Below, piece after piece: positions 8,601 to 16,429 of a stretch of DNA of 35,329 nt (within the stretch, counting starts at the first letter, position 1; the number at the start of each line of letters is the position of its first letter). Made by a program: the position numbers and the translations under genes. Location: contig NZ_JADMJX010000050.1 in assembly GCF_018780185.1 (NCBI RefSeq), positions 1 through 35,329 of the forward strand, given 5' to 3'. The notes under the pieces are model-generated. The model searched no databases, was not told the origin of the DNA, and worked only from the letters and a program-made list of their open reading frames with translations. This stretch comes from Rhizobacter sp. GTDB taxonomy: Bacteria > Pseudomonadota > Gammaproteobacteria > Burkholderiales > Burkholderiaceae_C.

Positions 8601-11600
8601 ATGCCGAAGCGCCACAACAGGCGCCGGTCGCAGGCATCGGGCACGGTGGTGGCCTGCGTACCGGTCTGCGGGCGGGTGAGGCTCATTACCAGCGCGGTGG
8701 TGAGCGACTGGATGGCGGCAAAGTTGTCGGCGCTGAGAGAGAGCGTGCGCAAGCGGATGCCGGTGAGCGTGGCCGACATCAACGACGCCCGCTGCACGTG
8801 AATCGCCTGGTGGTACTTGTCGATCACCGCGCGCAAGGTGGCGAGCGAGTCGCAGGCGGTGGTGGCAAAGGTGAGTTGTGCCTTGGCGTTGGGCGCAATG
8901 CGCAGCCGCACGGCGAAGGCGCACACCGGGTCGAGGCCGGTGTCGAGGGCGCTGCTCTCTTCAGAGGGGTCCTCGGACGACTCGCCCGGCAGGTCGTCGA
9001 ACGATGCCATCGGCCGCGCCGCGCCCTGGTTGCGGCCCCACCAGCGCTGGCGGTCAGTCTGCACGCGGATGCCGACCACCTGCGGGTCGGTCTCGGCCAG
9101 GAAGTGCGCGGCCTGCAGGCCCGTTTCGGTGGCCAGGCGCGGCTTGCGCTCGAACAGCAGCGCCTGCTGCGCGGCGAGCCATTCGGCGCGCACGAAGAGG
9201 TTGGTGAATGCGGGGTGGGTCTCGTCGGCGCGCGGGTCGGCCAGCGTCACCTCGAAGGCCGAGATGAGCTCGATGTCGAGCACGCGGTCGCTCAGGTTGC
9301 GCAGCTCGACCTGGCGGAACTCGATGTCGTCTTCCGGGCTGACCCACACGGTGGTGTGCGCCTGCAGCTCGGGCCAGGCGGCGTCGAAGCACACGCGGTC
9401 GGCGTGGAACACGCTTCGGTACTGCGCGGCCGGGTCGGGCGCCGGGTGCTGGGTGATCGACACCGGCTGCGGCCGTCGGTCCCAGCGCACATAGAAGAAA
9501 CTGCCGTGCGCGTCGCGCAGCGCGTCGTCGCGCGAACGGGTGATGCCGGTGGCGCCGCGGCGGCTCCAGCCAGCACCGTTGGCACGCAGCGTGACGCTGT
9601 AGCGCCCGTTCGACAGCACGTGCGTGGGCTCCAGCGCGGTGGCGCCGGGCAGCACGTCGCGCAGCAGGGCCGGCGCGCGCTGTTGCAGCGCCGTCGTGGG
9701 TGGCCCCGGTGGTGGCGCGTACAGCATCGACACCTCGCGCGGCGCGCGCTCGTGCAGCAGTGAAGACACCGACTCGATGTGCGGGTTGGACATGCCCCAG
9801 CGTTGCGCAATACCGTTCAGCAGCACGTTGGCCAAGGCCACGATGCTCATGCCCTGGTGGTGCGCCATGAAGGTGCCCACGCTCGCATAGGCTTCGCCGC
9901 CGGCCAGGCGTGCGGGCGAGAAATCCAGTGCCTCGATGAAGCCGTAGCGGGCCCGCGAGGCCAGCGCTTGCAGCGCTGCGAAGTTGGCCGCTGCATGGTG
10001 CGGCGCGACCAGCGCGGCCAGCGCCGTCGCATAGGGGGCGATCACCAGCTCGTCGGGCGGTGTGCGGCGCAGCGCCAGGCGCGGCACGCCTTGCGGTGCG
10101 TACTGGTAGGCAAGCGTGTGGTCGCGCCCGGCATAGGCCGACTCCGAGATGCCCCAGGGCACGTTGTGCGCCTTGGCGAACGCGATCTGCTCGCGCACCG
10201 CCGCGTGGCCGGCGTCGCGCAGCGCGCTGCCGTGAGGTTCGTCGAGCACCAGGCTGGGCATCAGGTACTCGAACATCGAACCCGACCACGAGCGCAGGCC
10301 GGCTTGTGTGCCCACGGCGTAGAACGGCCGACCGAGCGAGGCCCAGTGGCGCACCGGCACGTCGCCCTTGGCGATGGCGAGCAGGCTGGTCAGGCGCGCC
10401 TCCGAGGCCAGGAGGTCGTAGAACCCGGCGTCGAGCTGCTGCTCGGCCACGCGGTAGCCGATGTGAAAGAGGTGCCGCTTGCGGTGGTACAGGAAGCTGA
10501 AATCGGCGCTCCAGGCCAGTTGCTCGAAGCCGGCGGCCAAGGCCTTCAGGCGTTGGCTGGTCTGGCCCGCCTCGCCCGCTTGAAGCTCGTCGGTCACGGC
10601 ATACATGTCTCGCAGGGCCGAGCGCAAGGTGGCGAGGTGGTCGCCCAGCAACCACGACAGCTCGGCGGTGTCCGGCAGCAGGGTGGCCAGGTCGTCGGTG
10701 GCCTCGCGCAGCAGGAGTTCAAACGCGTTGCGGTTGCGGGCCGCCTCGCTCAAGGGGTCGCTCAGGGCCATCAGGCAGGCCAGCGGGGCGTTGCGGGGGT
10801 CGACGTCGGCGAACAGCTCGGGCACCCGGGCCATCAGCGGGGCCAGCCGCGCGCGCGAGGCGGCCAGGGCACGCAGCATGGCGCTCGGGTCATAGGGCGC
10901 GCGGGCCAGCTCGAGGCAGGCCTGGGCGGCGGCCAGCAGGTGCCCGCACAGGTTGCCGCTGTCCACGGTGGACACGTACATCGGCATCAGCGGAGCGCCG
11001 CTCTGGGTGTCGTACCAGTTGAGAAAGTGGCCGCGGTGGCGTTGCAGCGTCTGCAAGGAAGCGGTCGTGGCCTCCAGGCGCGTGAGCAGGTCTTGCGTGC
11101 CGATCCAGCCGAAGCCGCGGGCGCAGGCCACGCTGAGCAGGTACAGGCCGATGTTGGTGGGCGAGGTGCGGTGCGCCACCATGTCGTGCGGCACGGTCTG
11201 CAGGTTGTCGGGCGGCAGGTGCCGGTCTTCGGCGACGACGCAGCGCTCGAACAGGCGCCAGGTGTCGCGTGCCAGGCCTTCCAGCTTGGCTTGTTCGTCG
11301 GGTGGCAGCTTGGCTTCGATGCGGCTCGGGTGCGGGCGGCTGACCCACCACGTCCACACCGGCGAGGCGGCCCACAGCAGGCACAGCAGCACCGCCAGCA
11401 CCGGGTGCGGCGTGCCGGTGGCCAGCAGGCCGACCAGCAGCAGCAGCGCGAGCGTGGGTGTCTTCCAGTGGATGCGGGCCAGGTCGGGGAGCTCGGTCTT
11501 GGCCGCGGCCTGTGCGGCGGCGCTGGTCGTCCACTGCATCAGGTGACGCTTGCTGACCAGCATGCGGTAGAGCGAGCGCAGAATCGCATCCAGCCCCGTC

Positions 11601-14302
11601 AACGCGTGGTGCAGCAACTGCGCCACGTGCCACAGCCCGGTGAATGCGGCCCGTGCCAGGTCGGTGATGGCTTCGCGGTAGAAGTGCAGCGTGGCGATGT
11701 CGGCGCGGCTGGGGGCGAGGCCCGCCGCCGCGCCCATCAGCGGCCCGGCGCAGAAGGCCGCCAGCACCAGCAGCAGCGCAGCCCAGGGCGACACGAGCGC
11801 GCCGGCCAGCGTGAGCACCAGCAAGGCGAGGGATGCCGGCGGCACCAGCGAGCGACGCAGGTTGTCGAAGATCTTCCAGCGGTTGATGGCGCTCACCGGG
11901 TAGCGCGCCGGGTTCAGGAAGATCGGCAGCAGCTGCCAGTCGCCGCGCATCCAGCGGTGCACGCGCGAGGCGGCCACGTCGGCGTGAAAGGGGGCGTCTT
12001 CGATCAGCGTGATGTCGGTGACGGCGGCGCTGCGCGCCATCGAGCCTTCGATCAGGTCGTGGCTGAGCACCAGGCCTTCGGGCAGGCGCTGGTGCAGCAC
12101 GGTGTACATGGCCAGCACGTTGAGCAGTGCCTTGCCGGTGTAGGCCCCTTCGAGGAACACGTCCTGGTAGACCTCGGAGCTGGCCGCGCTGTAGGGGTCG
12201 ATGCCGCACTGGCCGGCAAACAGCCAGTGGAACAAGGTGAAGTCGCGCGGTGCCGGCAGGGGCGTGGCGATGCGCGGCTGCAAGATGCCGTAGCCGCTGG
12301 TGACCACGCGTGTGCGCGGGTCGATCTGCGGCTGGTTGTGGGGGTGTGCGGCCACGCCCACCAGCTCGCGCAGGCGGCCGGGGGGCAGCTGGGTGTCGCT
12401 GTCGAGCGTGACGATGTAAGGCGTGTTCGGCGCGATGCGCGAGGTCTCGCCCAGGTCGAAGAACGCGCTCGTGTCACCGGTGGCGAGCGCGGCGACCAGT
12501 TGCTCCAGCTTGCCGCGCTTGCGCTCCCAGCCGAGCCAGCGTTGTTCGGTGGTGCTGAAGCGCCGCTCGCGGTGCAGCAAGATGAAACGGGGCGCCTCGC
12601 CTGCGGCGGCGGGGTAGCGGGCGTTGAGCTCGCCGATCTGTTCGATGGCGGTTTCGAGCAGCTCGTCGTCGCTGGTGATGCGGGCTGCATCGGCATCGAC
12701 CCAATCGCTCAGCAAGGCGAACTGCGCATGGCGCTCCGGGTTGGCGAGGTGGTGCAGTTGCAGGTGGTGCGTCAGCGCGCGGGTGGCCGCTTCGCTGCTC
12801 AGCAGGCACGGGATCACCACCATCACCCGGTGCGCCGGCGGGATGCCGTCGGCCAGGGCCAGGCGCGCCAGGTGATGCGGCCGCACCGACTCGCTGATCA
12901 GCCGGTTGATCACCGCCACCACCGCCTCGGAGGCCGGGAACAGCATCAACACGATGCCCAGCACGGTCAGCCACAGCGGCATGCCGGGCAGCTCGGGCGA
13001 GTGGCGCAGCAGCAGCCAGGCGATGCCCGTCAGGGCCACCAGCGTGCAACCGAGGTAGATCGGCAAGGCCCGGCGATGCAGCACCTGCAGGGCCACGGTG
13101 GCCGGTGCTTCGCGCAGATCCAAGGCCCGCAGCAGGGTGGGGCGGCCCGGGCCGTGCAGCCAATGGCCGGCCACGGCGGCCGCGGGGTCGACGCCTTCGG
13201 CGCCTTGTTTCAGGTCGAGCAGGGTCTGCGCCACGTCTGCTTCGGCGCGGCCGCTTCGTCGGGCCAGCTTCTCGATGCCATGCAGCGTCTGGTCACGCGT
13301 GAGGGTGTGCTCGGCCGCGAAGATGGGCGAGGTGAGCATGAGCCGCATCAGCGTGTTGCTGCGGGCCACGATGTCGGGCCAGTCGGCGTCGCCGATGGTG
13401 CGCAGCGAGGTCACGGCGTTGCTCACGCTCAGGTTGTCGGCGGCCTGGTCGGCGGCTTGTTGCGCGCGCTGGCTGGCCAGGTCGGGCAGGGCGGCCTGCA
13501 GCCACTCTTCGTAGTGCGTGATCTCGGTGGCCGGTGCGGCTCTTCGCAGGTCTTCGAGGCGTTGCGCCAGTTGGCCGAGGAAGGGCCGCCCCACGCCGCG
13601 CTGGTTGAGCAGGGCCAGCAACTCGTCGAGCGAGTCGAGCGTGAAGGTGTCGAGCTGGTCGCAGCACAGGTTGGCCACTTCGCGTGCGGCCTTGTTGGTG
13701 GCCACGCGCTCGGCCAGGCGGCGCAGGTTTTCGACCAGCACCACCCGCAAGGTGGTGGGCAGCGCCCACATCTCGGCGAGCTTGAGCTCGCGGGTTTCCT
13801 GGTACGCGCTCAGGTAGCGCAGCGCGAGCTCTTCGTCGAAGGCGCCGTCGGTGTGGGCCACGAAGGCCCAGGCCACGCCATACACACGCGGCAGGCCGGC
13901 GAGCGGTTCGTCTTGCAGCAGCGGCAGGGTGCGGAAGTAGCGCCGCGGCAGCCCCTCGTGGATCTCCTTGAGCTGCGCTTCGATCAGGTGAAAGTTGTCG
14001 AGCAGCCACTCGCCGGCCGGGCTGATGTCGTAGCCGCCGGTGGCTTGCAGCCCGATGTAGCGGTGCGCTTCACGCAGCGTCTGGATGTTGCTGCGCAAGC
14101 GCGGGAAAAACGTCGCCGAGCGCCAGTTTCCAGGCTCGGCACGGTGGGTCTCGCCCAGGCTGCGCCCATGCTGGGCAAAGCGCTCCGGGCCGAAGATCTC
14201 TGAACGAACCGGCGGCTGGGCCGGCCCACGAGCGCCGTCCAGAATGCGCAGCAGCGCCTGGGGTGCTTTGGGCAGCAGGCGCTGGAGCGCGGGCTCGGCC
14301 AT
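5693..14302 (-). CDS. ndvB: Cyclic beta-1,2-glucan synthase (NdvB/ChvB)
   Basis: At 2869 residues this is the normal size for NdvB, the inner-membrane enzyme that initiates, elongates and cyclises osmoregulated periplasmic beta-1,2-glucans from UDP-glucose. Visible parts, in order: a soluble N-terminal region; a transmembrane pair near residues 405-465; the GT84 glycosyltransferase with a DSD (D634, D636) in TLDSDTQLPP; further membrane segments near 805-850 and 940-985; a glycoamylase-like domain near 1380 (PWGISESAYAGRDHTLAYQY); and a C-terminal GH94 phosphorylase module with GTGDWNDGMN (D2528, D2531), which controls chain length. There is no clear ribosome-binding site. The ATG follows the stop of the small upstream gene by 3 bp, so translation is probably coupled. 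The frame is intact throughout. Confidence 0.96.
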   Translation of the reverse strand: MAEPALQRLLPKAPQALLRILDGARGPAQPPVRSEIFGPERFAQHGRSLGETHRAEPGNWRSATFFPRLRSNIQTLREAHRYIGLQATGGYDISPAGEWLLDNFHLIEAQLKEIHEGLPRRYFRTLPLLQDEPLAGLPRVYGVAWAFVAHTDGAFDEELALRYLSAYQETRELKLAEMWALPTTLRVVLVENLRRLAERVATNKAAREVANLCCDQLDTFTLDSLDELLALLNQRGVGRPFLGQLAQRLEDLRRAAPATEITHYEEWLQAALPDLASQRAQQAADQAADNLSVSNAVTSLRTIGDADWPDIVARSNTLMRLMLTSPIFAAEHTLTRDQTLHGIEKLARRSGRAEADVAQTLLDLKQGAEGVDPAAAVAGHWLHGPGRPTLLRALDLREAPATVALQVLHRRALPIYLGCTLVALTGIAWLLLRHSPELPGMPLWLTVLGIVLMLFPASEAVVAVINRLISESVRPHHLARLALADGIPPAHRVMVVIPCLLSSEAATRALTHHLQLHHLANPERHAQFALLSDWVDADAARITSDDELLETAIEQIGELNARYPAAAGEAPRFILLHRERRFSTTEQRWLGWERKRGKLEQLVAALATGDTSAFFDLGETSRIAPNTPYIVTLDSDTQLPPGRLRELVGVAAHPHNQPQIDPRTRVVTSGYGILQPRIATPLPAPRDFTLFHWLFAGQCGIDPYSAASSEVYQDVFLEGAYTGKALLNVLAMYTVLHQRLPEGLVLSHDLIEGSMARSAAVTDITLIEDAPFHADVAASRVHRWMRGDWQLLPIFLNPARYPVSAINRWKIFDNLRRSLVPPASLALLVLTLAGALVSPWAALLLVLAAFCAGPLMGAAAGLAPSRADIATLHFYREAITDLARAAFTGLWHVAQLLHHALTGLDAILRSLYRMLVSKRHLMQWTTSAAAQAAAKTELPDLARIHWKTPTLALLLLVGLLATGTPHPVLAVLLCLLWAASPVWTWWVSRPHPSRIEAKLPPDEQAKLEGLARDTWRLFERCVVAEDRHLPPDNLQTVPHDMVAHRTSPTNIGLYLLSVACARGFGWIGTQDLLTRLEATTASLQTLQRHRGHFLNWYDTQSGAPLMPMYVSTVDSGNLCGHLLAAAQACLELARAPYDPSAMLRALAASRARLAPLMARVPELFADVDPRNAPLACLMALSDPLSEAARNRNAFELLLREATDDLATLLPDTAELSWLLGDHLATLRSALRDMYAVTDELQAGEAGQTSQRLKALAAGFEQLAWSADFSFLYHRKRHLFHIGYRVAEQQLDAGFYDLLASEARLTSLLAIAKGDVPVRHWASLGRPFYAVGTQAGLRSWSGSMFEYLMPSLVLDEPHGSALRDAGHAAVREQIAFAKAHNVPWGISESAYAGRDHTLAYQYAPQGVPRLALRRTPPDELVIAPYATALAALVAPHHAAANFAALQALASRARYGFIEALDFSPARLAGGEAYASVGTFMAHHQGMSIVALANVLLNGIAQRWGMSNPHIESVSSLLHERAPREVSMLYAPPPGPPTTALQQRAPALLRDVLPGATALEPTHVLSNGRYSVTLRANGAGWSRRGATGITRSRDDALRDAHGSFFYVRWDRRPQPVSITQHPAPDPAAQYRSVFHADRVCFDAAWPELQAHTTVWVSPEDDIEFRQVELRNLSDRVLDIELISAFEVTLADPRADETHPAFTNLFVRAEWLAAQQALLFERKPRLATETGLQAAHFLAETDPQVVGIRVQTDRQRWWGRNQGAARPMASFDDLPGESSEDPSEESSALDTGLDPVCAFAVRLRIAPNAKAQLTFATTACDSLATLRAVIDKYHQAIHVQRASLMSATLTGIRLRTLSLSADNFAAIQSLTTALVMSLTRPQTGTQATTVPDACDRRLLWRFGISGDRPIVLVSAGAAQSMGMLRTLAKGLRLWAWGGIACDLVVINAEPVSYLMELHRDINTLRDQHLAESAALPGPACTGFHLLRAEEVSAAELSTLRCLARLRLRADGRPLLHHVQEWITRHELSFEERHATSTAAVPMARSVATPVPAPTGEFSAASGEFGFNAGVQLRPTRPWINVLSNPAFGAQISEAGGGYTWAVNSRLNQLTTWSNDPVADPPSEWFLLQDSKTMEVWSVAPSAWGDERVTYRISHGQGYSVIRHRRGDLDVTASWCVDAQTSVKQIRLHIINRGNRTLQLRAVGIAEWMMGANRTDRNSVNTTLYRQRLPEGKLTALLATQLDHSAGYGDGTAFLGLAGDADEAEDWSCDRRECFDARGRLVLPDHFGKQQGQGLDPCAALSTRITLEAGGSVERVFLLGYAANPDAARQLAAKAAAVPALQRIDEVRERWDTLLGATTVKTPDPLFDAMVNRWLLYQTVTCRLWAKAGFYQAGGATGYRDQLQDAMALAWAAPQMLREQIVLAASRQFPEGDVQHWWHAPNGAGVRTHFSDDLLWLPHACAHYLHATGDHSLLDERVPFLEGATIPEGAEDAYYVPGVSAQDASVYEHASRAIDRSLRVGAHGLPLMGTGDWNDGMNRVGHEGRGESVWLAWFLCQLVDDFAPVARSRGDEPRARRWEDAAQGWRHALNGEAWDGQWFKRAFFDDGTPLGSHVNTEGRIDLIAQAWSVLAKSAPRAMPRMAMAAVEQQLVDPDAGLIKLLAPPLVHANPSAGYIQAYPPGVRENGGQYSHAGVWALMAQAELYTLHAGPPDGADLVYRYFTYLNPAHRAAHPTRGPAYGIEPYVMAGDVYTQAPYVGRGGWSWYTGAAAWLHRAAIGSIFGLQQGAYALSFDPCLPSHWPQAELTLTRNGRKLRFILTRSTFNTVAPPGARLLHPGELVAWRELEGDTCFVIVLPTVPRGVVLHAQEQGADG

Positions 14303-14305
14303 CGG

Positions 14306-14551
14306 CTACAACACCAGCGAAGTCACACCGATCAGCAAAGCGACCACCGCCAGGGTCGTGACGAAGCGTGCGGTGACAAAGCCGTGCAGGGCCTCGCCCA
14401 CACATTGCAGCGCGAACAGCCGACCGTGCGTGCCTTTGCACGAATCGAGGTGTTCGCCCAGCTCTGACAGCTCCATCGGCGAGGTGTCGGCGGTTTCGCC
14501 GAACGAGGCAGTGCTCCAGAAGGGGTGGGACTGGGCAGTCGTCTTCATCAT
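14306..14551 (-). CDS. Small single-pass membrane protein coupled to ndvB
   Basis: An 81-residue protein of no family I recognise. A soluble N-terminal 55 residues with two cysteines (HLDSCKGTHGRLFALQCVGEAL) is followed by one C-terminal hydrophobic helix (ARFVTTLAVVALLIGVTSLVL) that ends the protein. The open frame extends 36 codons further upstream, but AAAGGAG lies at ideal distance before the paired ATG at 14551, so I start there. Its stop is 3 bp from the ndvB start, implying co-transcription and translational coupling. A role in NdvB regulation or assembly is possible but purely inferred from position. Confidence 0.75.
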   Translation of the reverse strand: MMKTTAQSHPFWSTASFGETADTSPMELSELGEHLDSCKGTHGRLFALQCVGEALHGFVTARFVTTLAVVALLIGVTSLVL

Positions 14552-14879
14552 CGGTCGCTCCTTTGGCGTGGCCTTGCGGTCACACGGCAAGTGGTGGTGG
14601 TCTGTGCACGGGTGTGCATGACACAACGAGTTCGCGGCCCGGCGGTGCGCTCTCTCCAAGGCTTGTTCTTGATCGCGACGCAGGCCTGAGCCTGGCTATT
14701 GAGCCTCGAATGGGCGTTGTAGCTATTGCCTTCGATCAATTCCTGGCTTTGAAGGCGCAACACAGGGTTTTTCCTAAGCTTGTCTGCTATCTAGGCGTTG
14801 TGGGTTCAAGCCCCGGCGTGACCCATCGGAGGGCCCCGCCGGTGCTTGTGGCAAAGCGCTTGCAGCCCGGCTTCGCCGG
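14552..14879. other. Intergenic stretch without a gene, lower GC, tRNA-like motif
   Basis: This 328-bp gap lies between the ndvB operon start and the end of the OmpA-lipoprotein gene. Its central part (about 14660-14800) is visibly more AT-rich than the flanks. It holds TGTGCA-CGGG-TGTGCA at 14603-14618, a direct rather than inverted repeat, and a T-arm-like string GGGTTCAAGCCCC near 14802-14814 followed by GACCCA. A short GC hairpin without a T run (14867-14879) lies just past the OmpA-lipoprotein stop. I see no coding potential and no complete tRNA. Confidence 0.5.
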
Positions 14880-15818
14880 TCAGCGACGCGACTTCACCGG
14901 CATGTCGTTGTCGGCGATGTAGACCTCGACGCGGCGGTTGAGGGCGCGGTTGGTGTCGGTGGTGTTGTCGGCGATCGGGTAGTCCTTGCCATAGCCTGCG
15001 GTGGTGACGCGGTTGGCCGGCACGCCCATGCCCATCAGCGATGACTGCACTGCGCCGGCGCGGCGCTGCGACAAGCCTTCGTTGTAGCTGGCCGAGCCGA
15101 CGTTGTCGGTGTGGCCTTCGATCAGGATGTGGCGCGTGGGGTATTGCTTCAAGAAGGTCGCCAGCTTGCTGAGCGAGTTCTGGGCACCTGGCTTGACCTC
15201 GGCCCGGCCCGACTCGAACAGCACGTCGCCCAGCGTCACCAGCATGCCGCGCTCGGTCTGCTTGGCCTGCAGCTCGTTGAGGCGTTTTTGCAGCTCGGCG
15301 GTCTGTTGTTGTGCGTCGCTGGCCGAAGCCTGTGCGACGGCGGCTTGCTGCTCGGCGCCTGCGGCGCGTTGCTCGGCACCCGCGGCGCGCTGCTCGGCCA
15401 CCGCGGTCTGCTGACGTGCGGCGCCGGTCTGGGCGCGTGCACGCTGGGCCTCGGCGGCGCGCATGTCTGAGCGCACGCGCTCGCGTTCGAGTTCGGCGGT
15501 GCTCATGGCGGCGTCGTTGCCCTTGGCTTGTGCCACGGCCATCGCGGTCTTCGCCTGCTGGCTCGCCACATAGGCGGCGCTGCTCACGTCGGCCATGGGC
15601 TCGCCCTTGTCGAGCAGCATGTTGGCGCGGTTGAGGGAGTCGGTGGCCTTCTTCAGCTCCAGCGGGGCCTGGGTCTGCACTTGCGCGTCAAGCTCGGCGC
15701 TGCGTACGGTGCTGCGTGCCTCAACCAGCGCGGGCGGCGCCGGTTGCGAGGTGGCGCAAGCGCCCAGGATCAAGGTGGCCAGCAGGGCGCTGACGGTGAG
15801 GGCGGTGTGGTGCTTCAT
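14880..15818 (-). CDS. OmpA-family lipoprotein with DUF4398 and coiled coil
   Basis: A 312-residue outer-membrane lipoprotein. The signal peptide ends in LILGAC with Cys21 as the lipidation site. A DUF4398-like helical segment follows (LELKKATDSLNRANMLLDKGEPM...). Next is a long Ala/Gln/Arg coiled coil with near-exact 7-residue repeats (AEQRAAG, AEQRAAG, AEQQAAV). The C-terminal OmpA domain contains the peptidoglycan-binding signature IEGHTDNVGSASYNEGLSQRRA and NRRVEVYI. It should tether the outer membrane to peptidoglycan. It lies 30 bp downstream of another DUF4398 lipoprotein gene, so the two probably form an operon. The ribosome-binding site is weak. Confidence 0.92.
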   Translation of the reverse strand: MKHHTALTVSALLATLILGACATSQPAPPALVEARSTVRSAELDAQVQTQAPLELKKATDSLNRANMLLDKGEPMADVSSAAYVASQQAKTAMAVAQAKGNDAAMSTAELERERVRSDMRAAEAQRARAQTGAARQQTAVAEQRAAGAEQRAAGAEQQAAVAQASASDAQQQTAELQKRLNELQAKQTERGMLVTLGDVLFESGRAEVKPGAQNSLSKLATFLKQYPTRHILIEGHTDNVGSASYNEGLSQRRAGAVQSSLMGMGVPANRVTTAGYGKDYPIADNTTDTNRALNRRVEVYIADNDMPVKSRR

Positions 15819-15848
15819 GGTGTGTGCTCGGGTGTCTTGTCGTTTGGC

Positions 15849-16211
15849 TTATTTGCGGGTGAGTTCGTCGCGCAGCTGGCGAATGCCTTCGCGCACTTCC
15901 ACCAGCGCCTTGTCGGAGCGCACCGAGCGCGACTGCGCCTCGGCCAGGGTGGCGTCGGCGGTGGCCTGCTCGGCGAGCTGGCGGGCCAGGTCGTAGTCCT
16001 TGTTGGCGTAGGCGACGTTGGCGCGGTTCAGCTTGTCGCGCGCGGCGGCCAGCGTGACGGGTGAGTCGGCTGCGGCCGGGCCGGTGGCGCGCTCGACGGC
16101 GGCGCGGCTCACGGCCATCTCTTCCTTCGGTGGCGGTGTGCTGGCACATGCGGCCAGGAGCACCACGGCCAGGGCGGTCGAGCCCTTGTAGATCCAGTTG
16201 AGGTTTTTCAT
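15849..16211 (-). CDS. DUF4398 lipoprotein
   Basis: A 120-residue lipoprotein. The signal peptide ends in VVLLAAC followed by ASTPPP, so the Cys is the lipidation site. The mature part is the DUF4398 helical hairpin (AVSRAAVERATG... LAAARDKLNRANVAYANKDYDLARQLAEQATADATLAEA). The frame is open 18 codons further upstream, but MKNLNWIYKG starts a proper signal peptide and has GGAG at 6 bp, so 16211 is chosen. It shares its domain with the N-terminal half of the OmpA lipoprotein immediately downstream. The pair probably acts together at the outer membrane; function is otherwise unknown. Confidence 0.85.
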   Translation of the reverse strand: MKNLNWIYKGSTALAVVLLAACASTPPPKEEMAVSRAAVERATGPAAADSPVTLAAARDKLNRANVAYANKDYDLARQLAEQATADATLAEAQSRSVRSDKALVEVREGIRQLRDELTRK

Positions 16212-16375
16212 GGGTGCTCCGATCAGGGCAGGGCTTGCAAACAGCGGTGAAGCGAAGGGCCACACCCAGCTGAAGCGAACAAAACCAATGTATGGCGGGC
16301 CCGTTGTTCAGCCCATCGGCGGGTGACGCCCTGTGCTGTGGGATTTGGACTACAGCCGTCAGGCACGCGCCCCAA

Positions 16376-16415
16376 AGCACCGCGGCCCGCCTGTTGCCAG
16401 GCGGGCCGCGGTGCT
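16376..16415 (-). terminator. Very strong hairpin terminator after the OmpA gene
   Basis: A perfect 18-bp inverted repeat (16376-16393 and 16398-16415) encloses a 4-nt loop and is followed by TTT on the minus strand. It begins 15 bp beyond the OmpA stop codon. The T run is short, but the stem is exceptionally stable and, being symmetrical, could act in both directions. Confidence 0.75.
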
Positions 16416-16429
16416 CTCACGCGTGGGGT

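Noticed and set aside
6968-9763. Plus-strand open frame of 931 codons opposite ndvB
   Set aside because: Same reason: it is antisense to the NdvB C-terminal half, with no recognisable motifs or ribosome-binding site.
9779-14203. Plus-strand open frame of 1474 codons opposite ndvB
   Set aside because: It is the antisense shadow of the NdvB gene in GC-rich DNA. Its translation is low-complexity (R, H, G, Q, A) with no domain, while the minus strand encodes clear GT84 and glycoamylase motifs.
14603-14618. TGTGCACGGGTGTGCA upstream of the ndvB operon as an operator
   Set aside because: The halves are direct, not inverted, repeats and no -10-like hexamer is found at the 21-bp spacing on the minus strand.
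14799-14825. Complete tRNA gene at the GGGTTCAAGCCCC string
   Set aside because: No matching 5' acceptor strand, D arm or anticodon arm can be placed in the preceding 60 bases.
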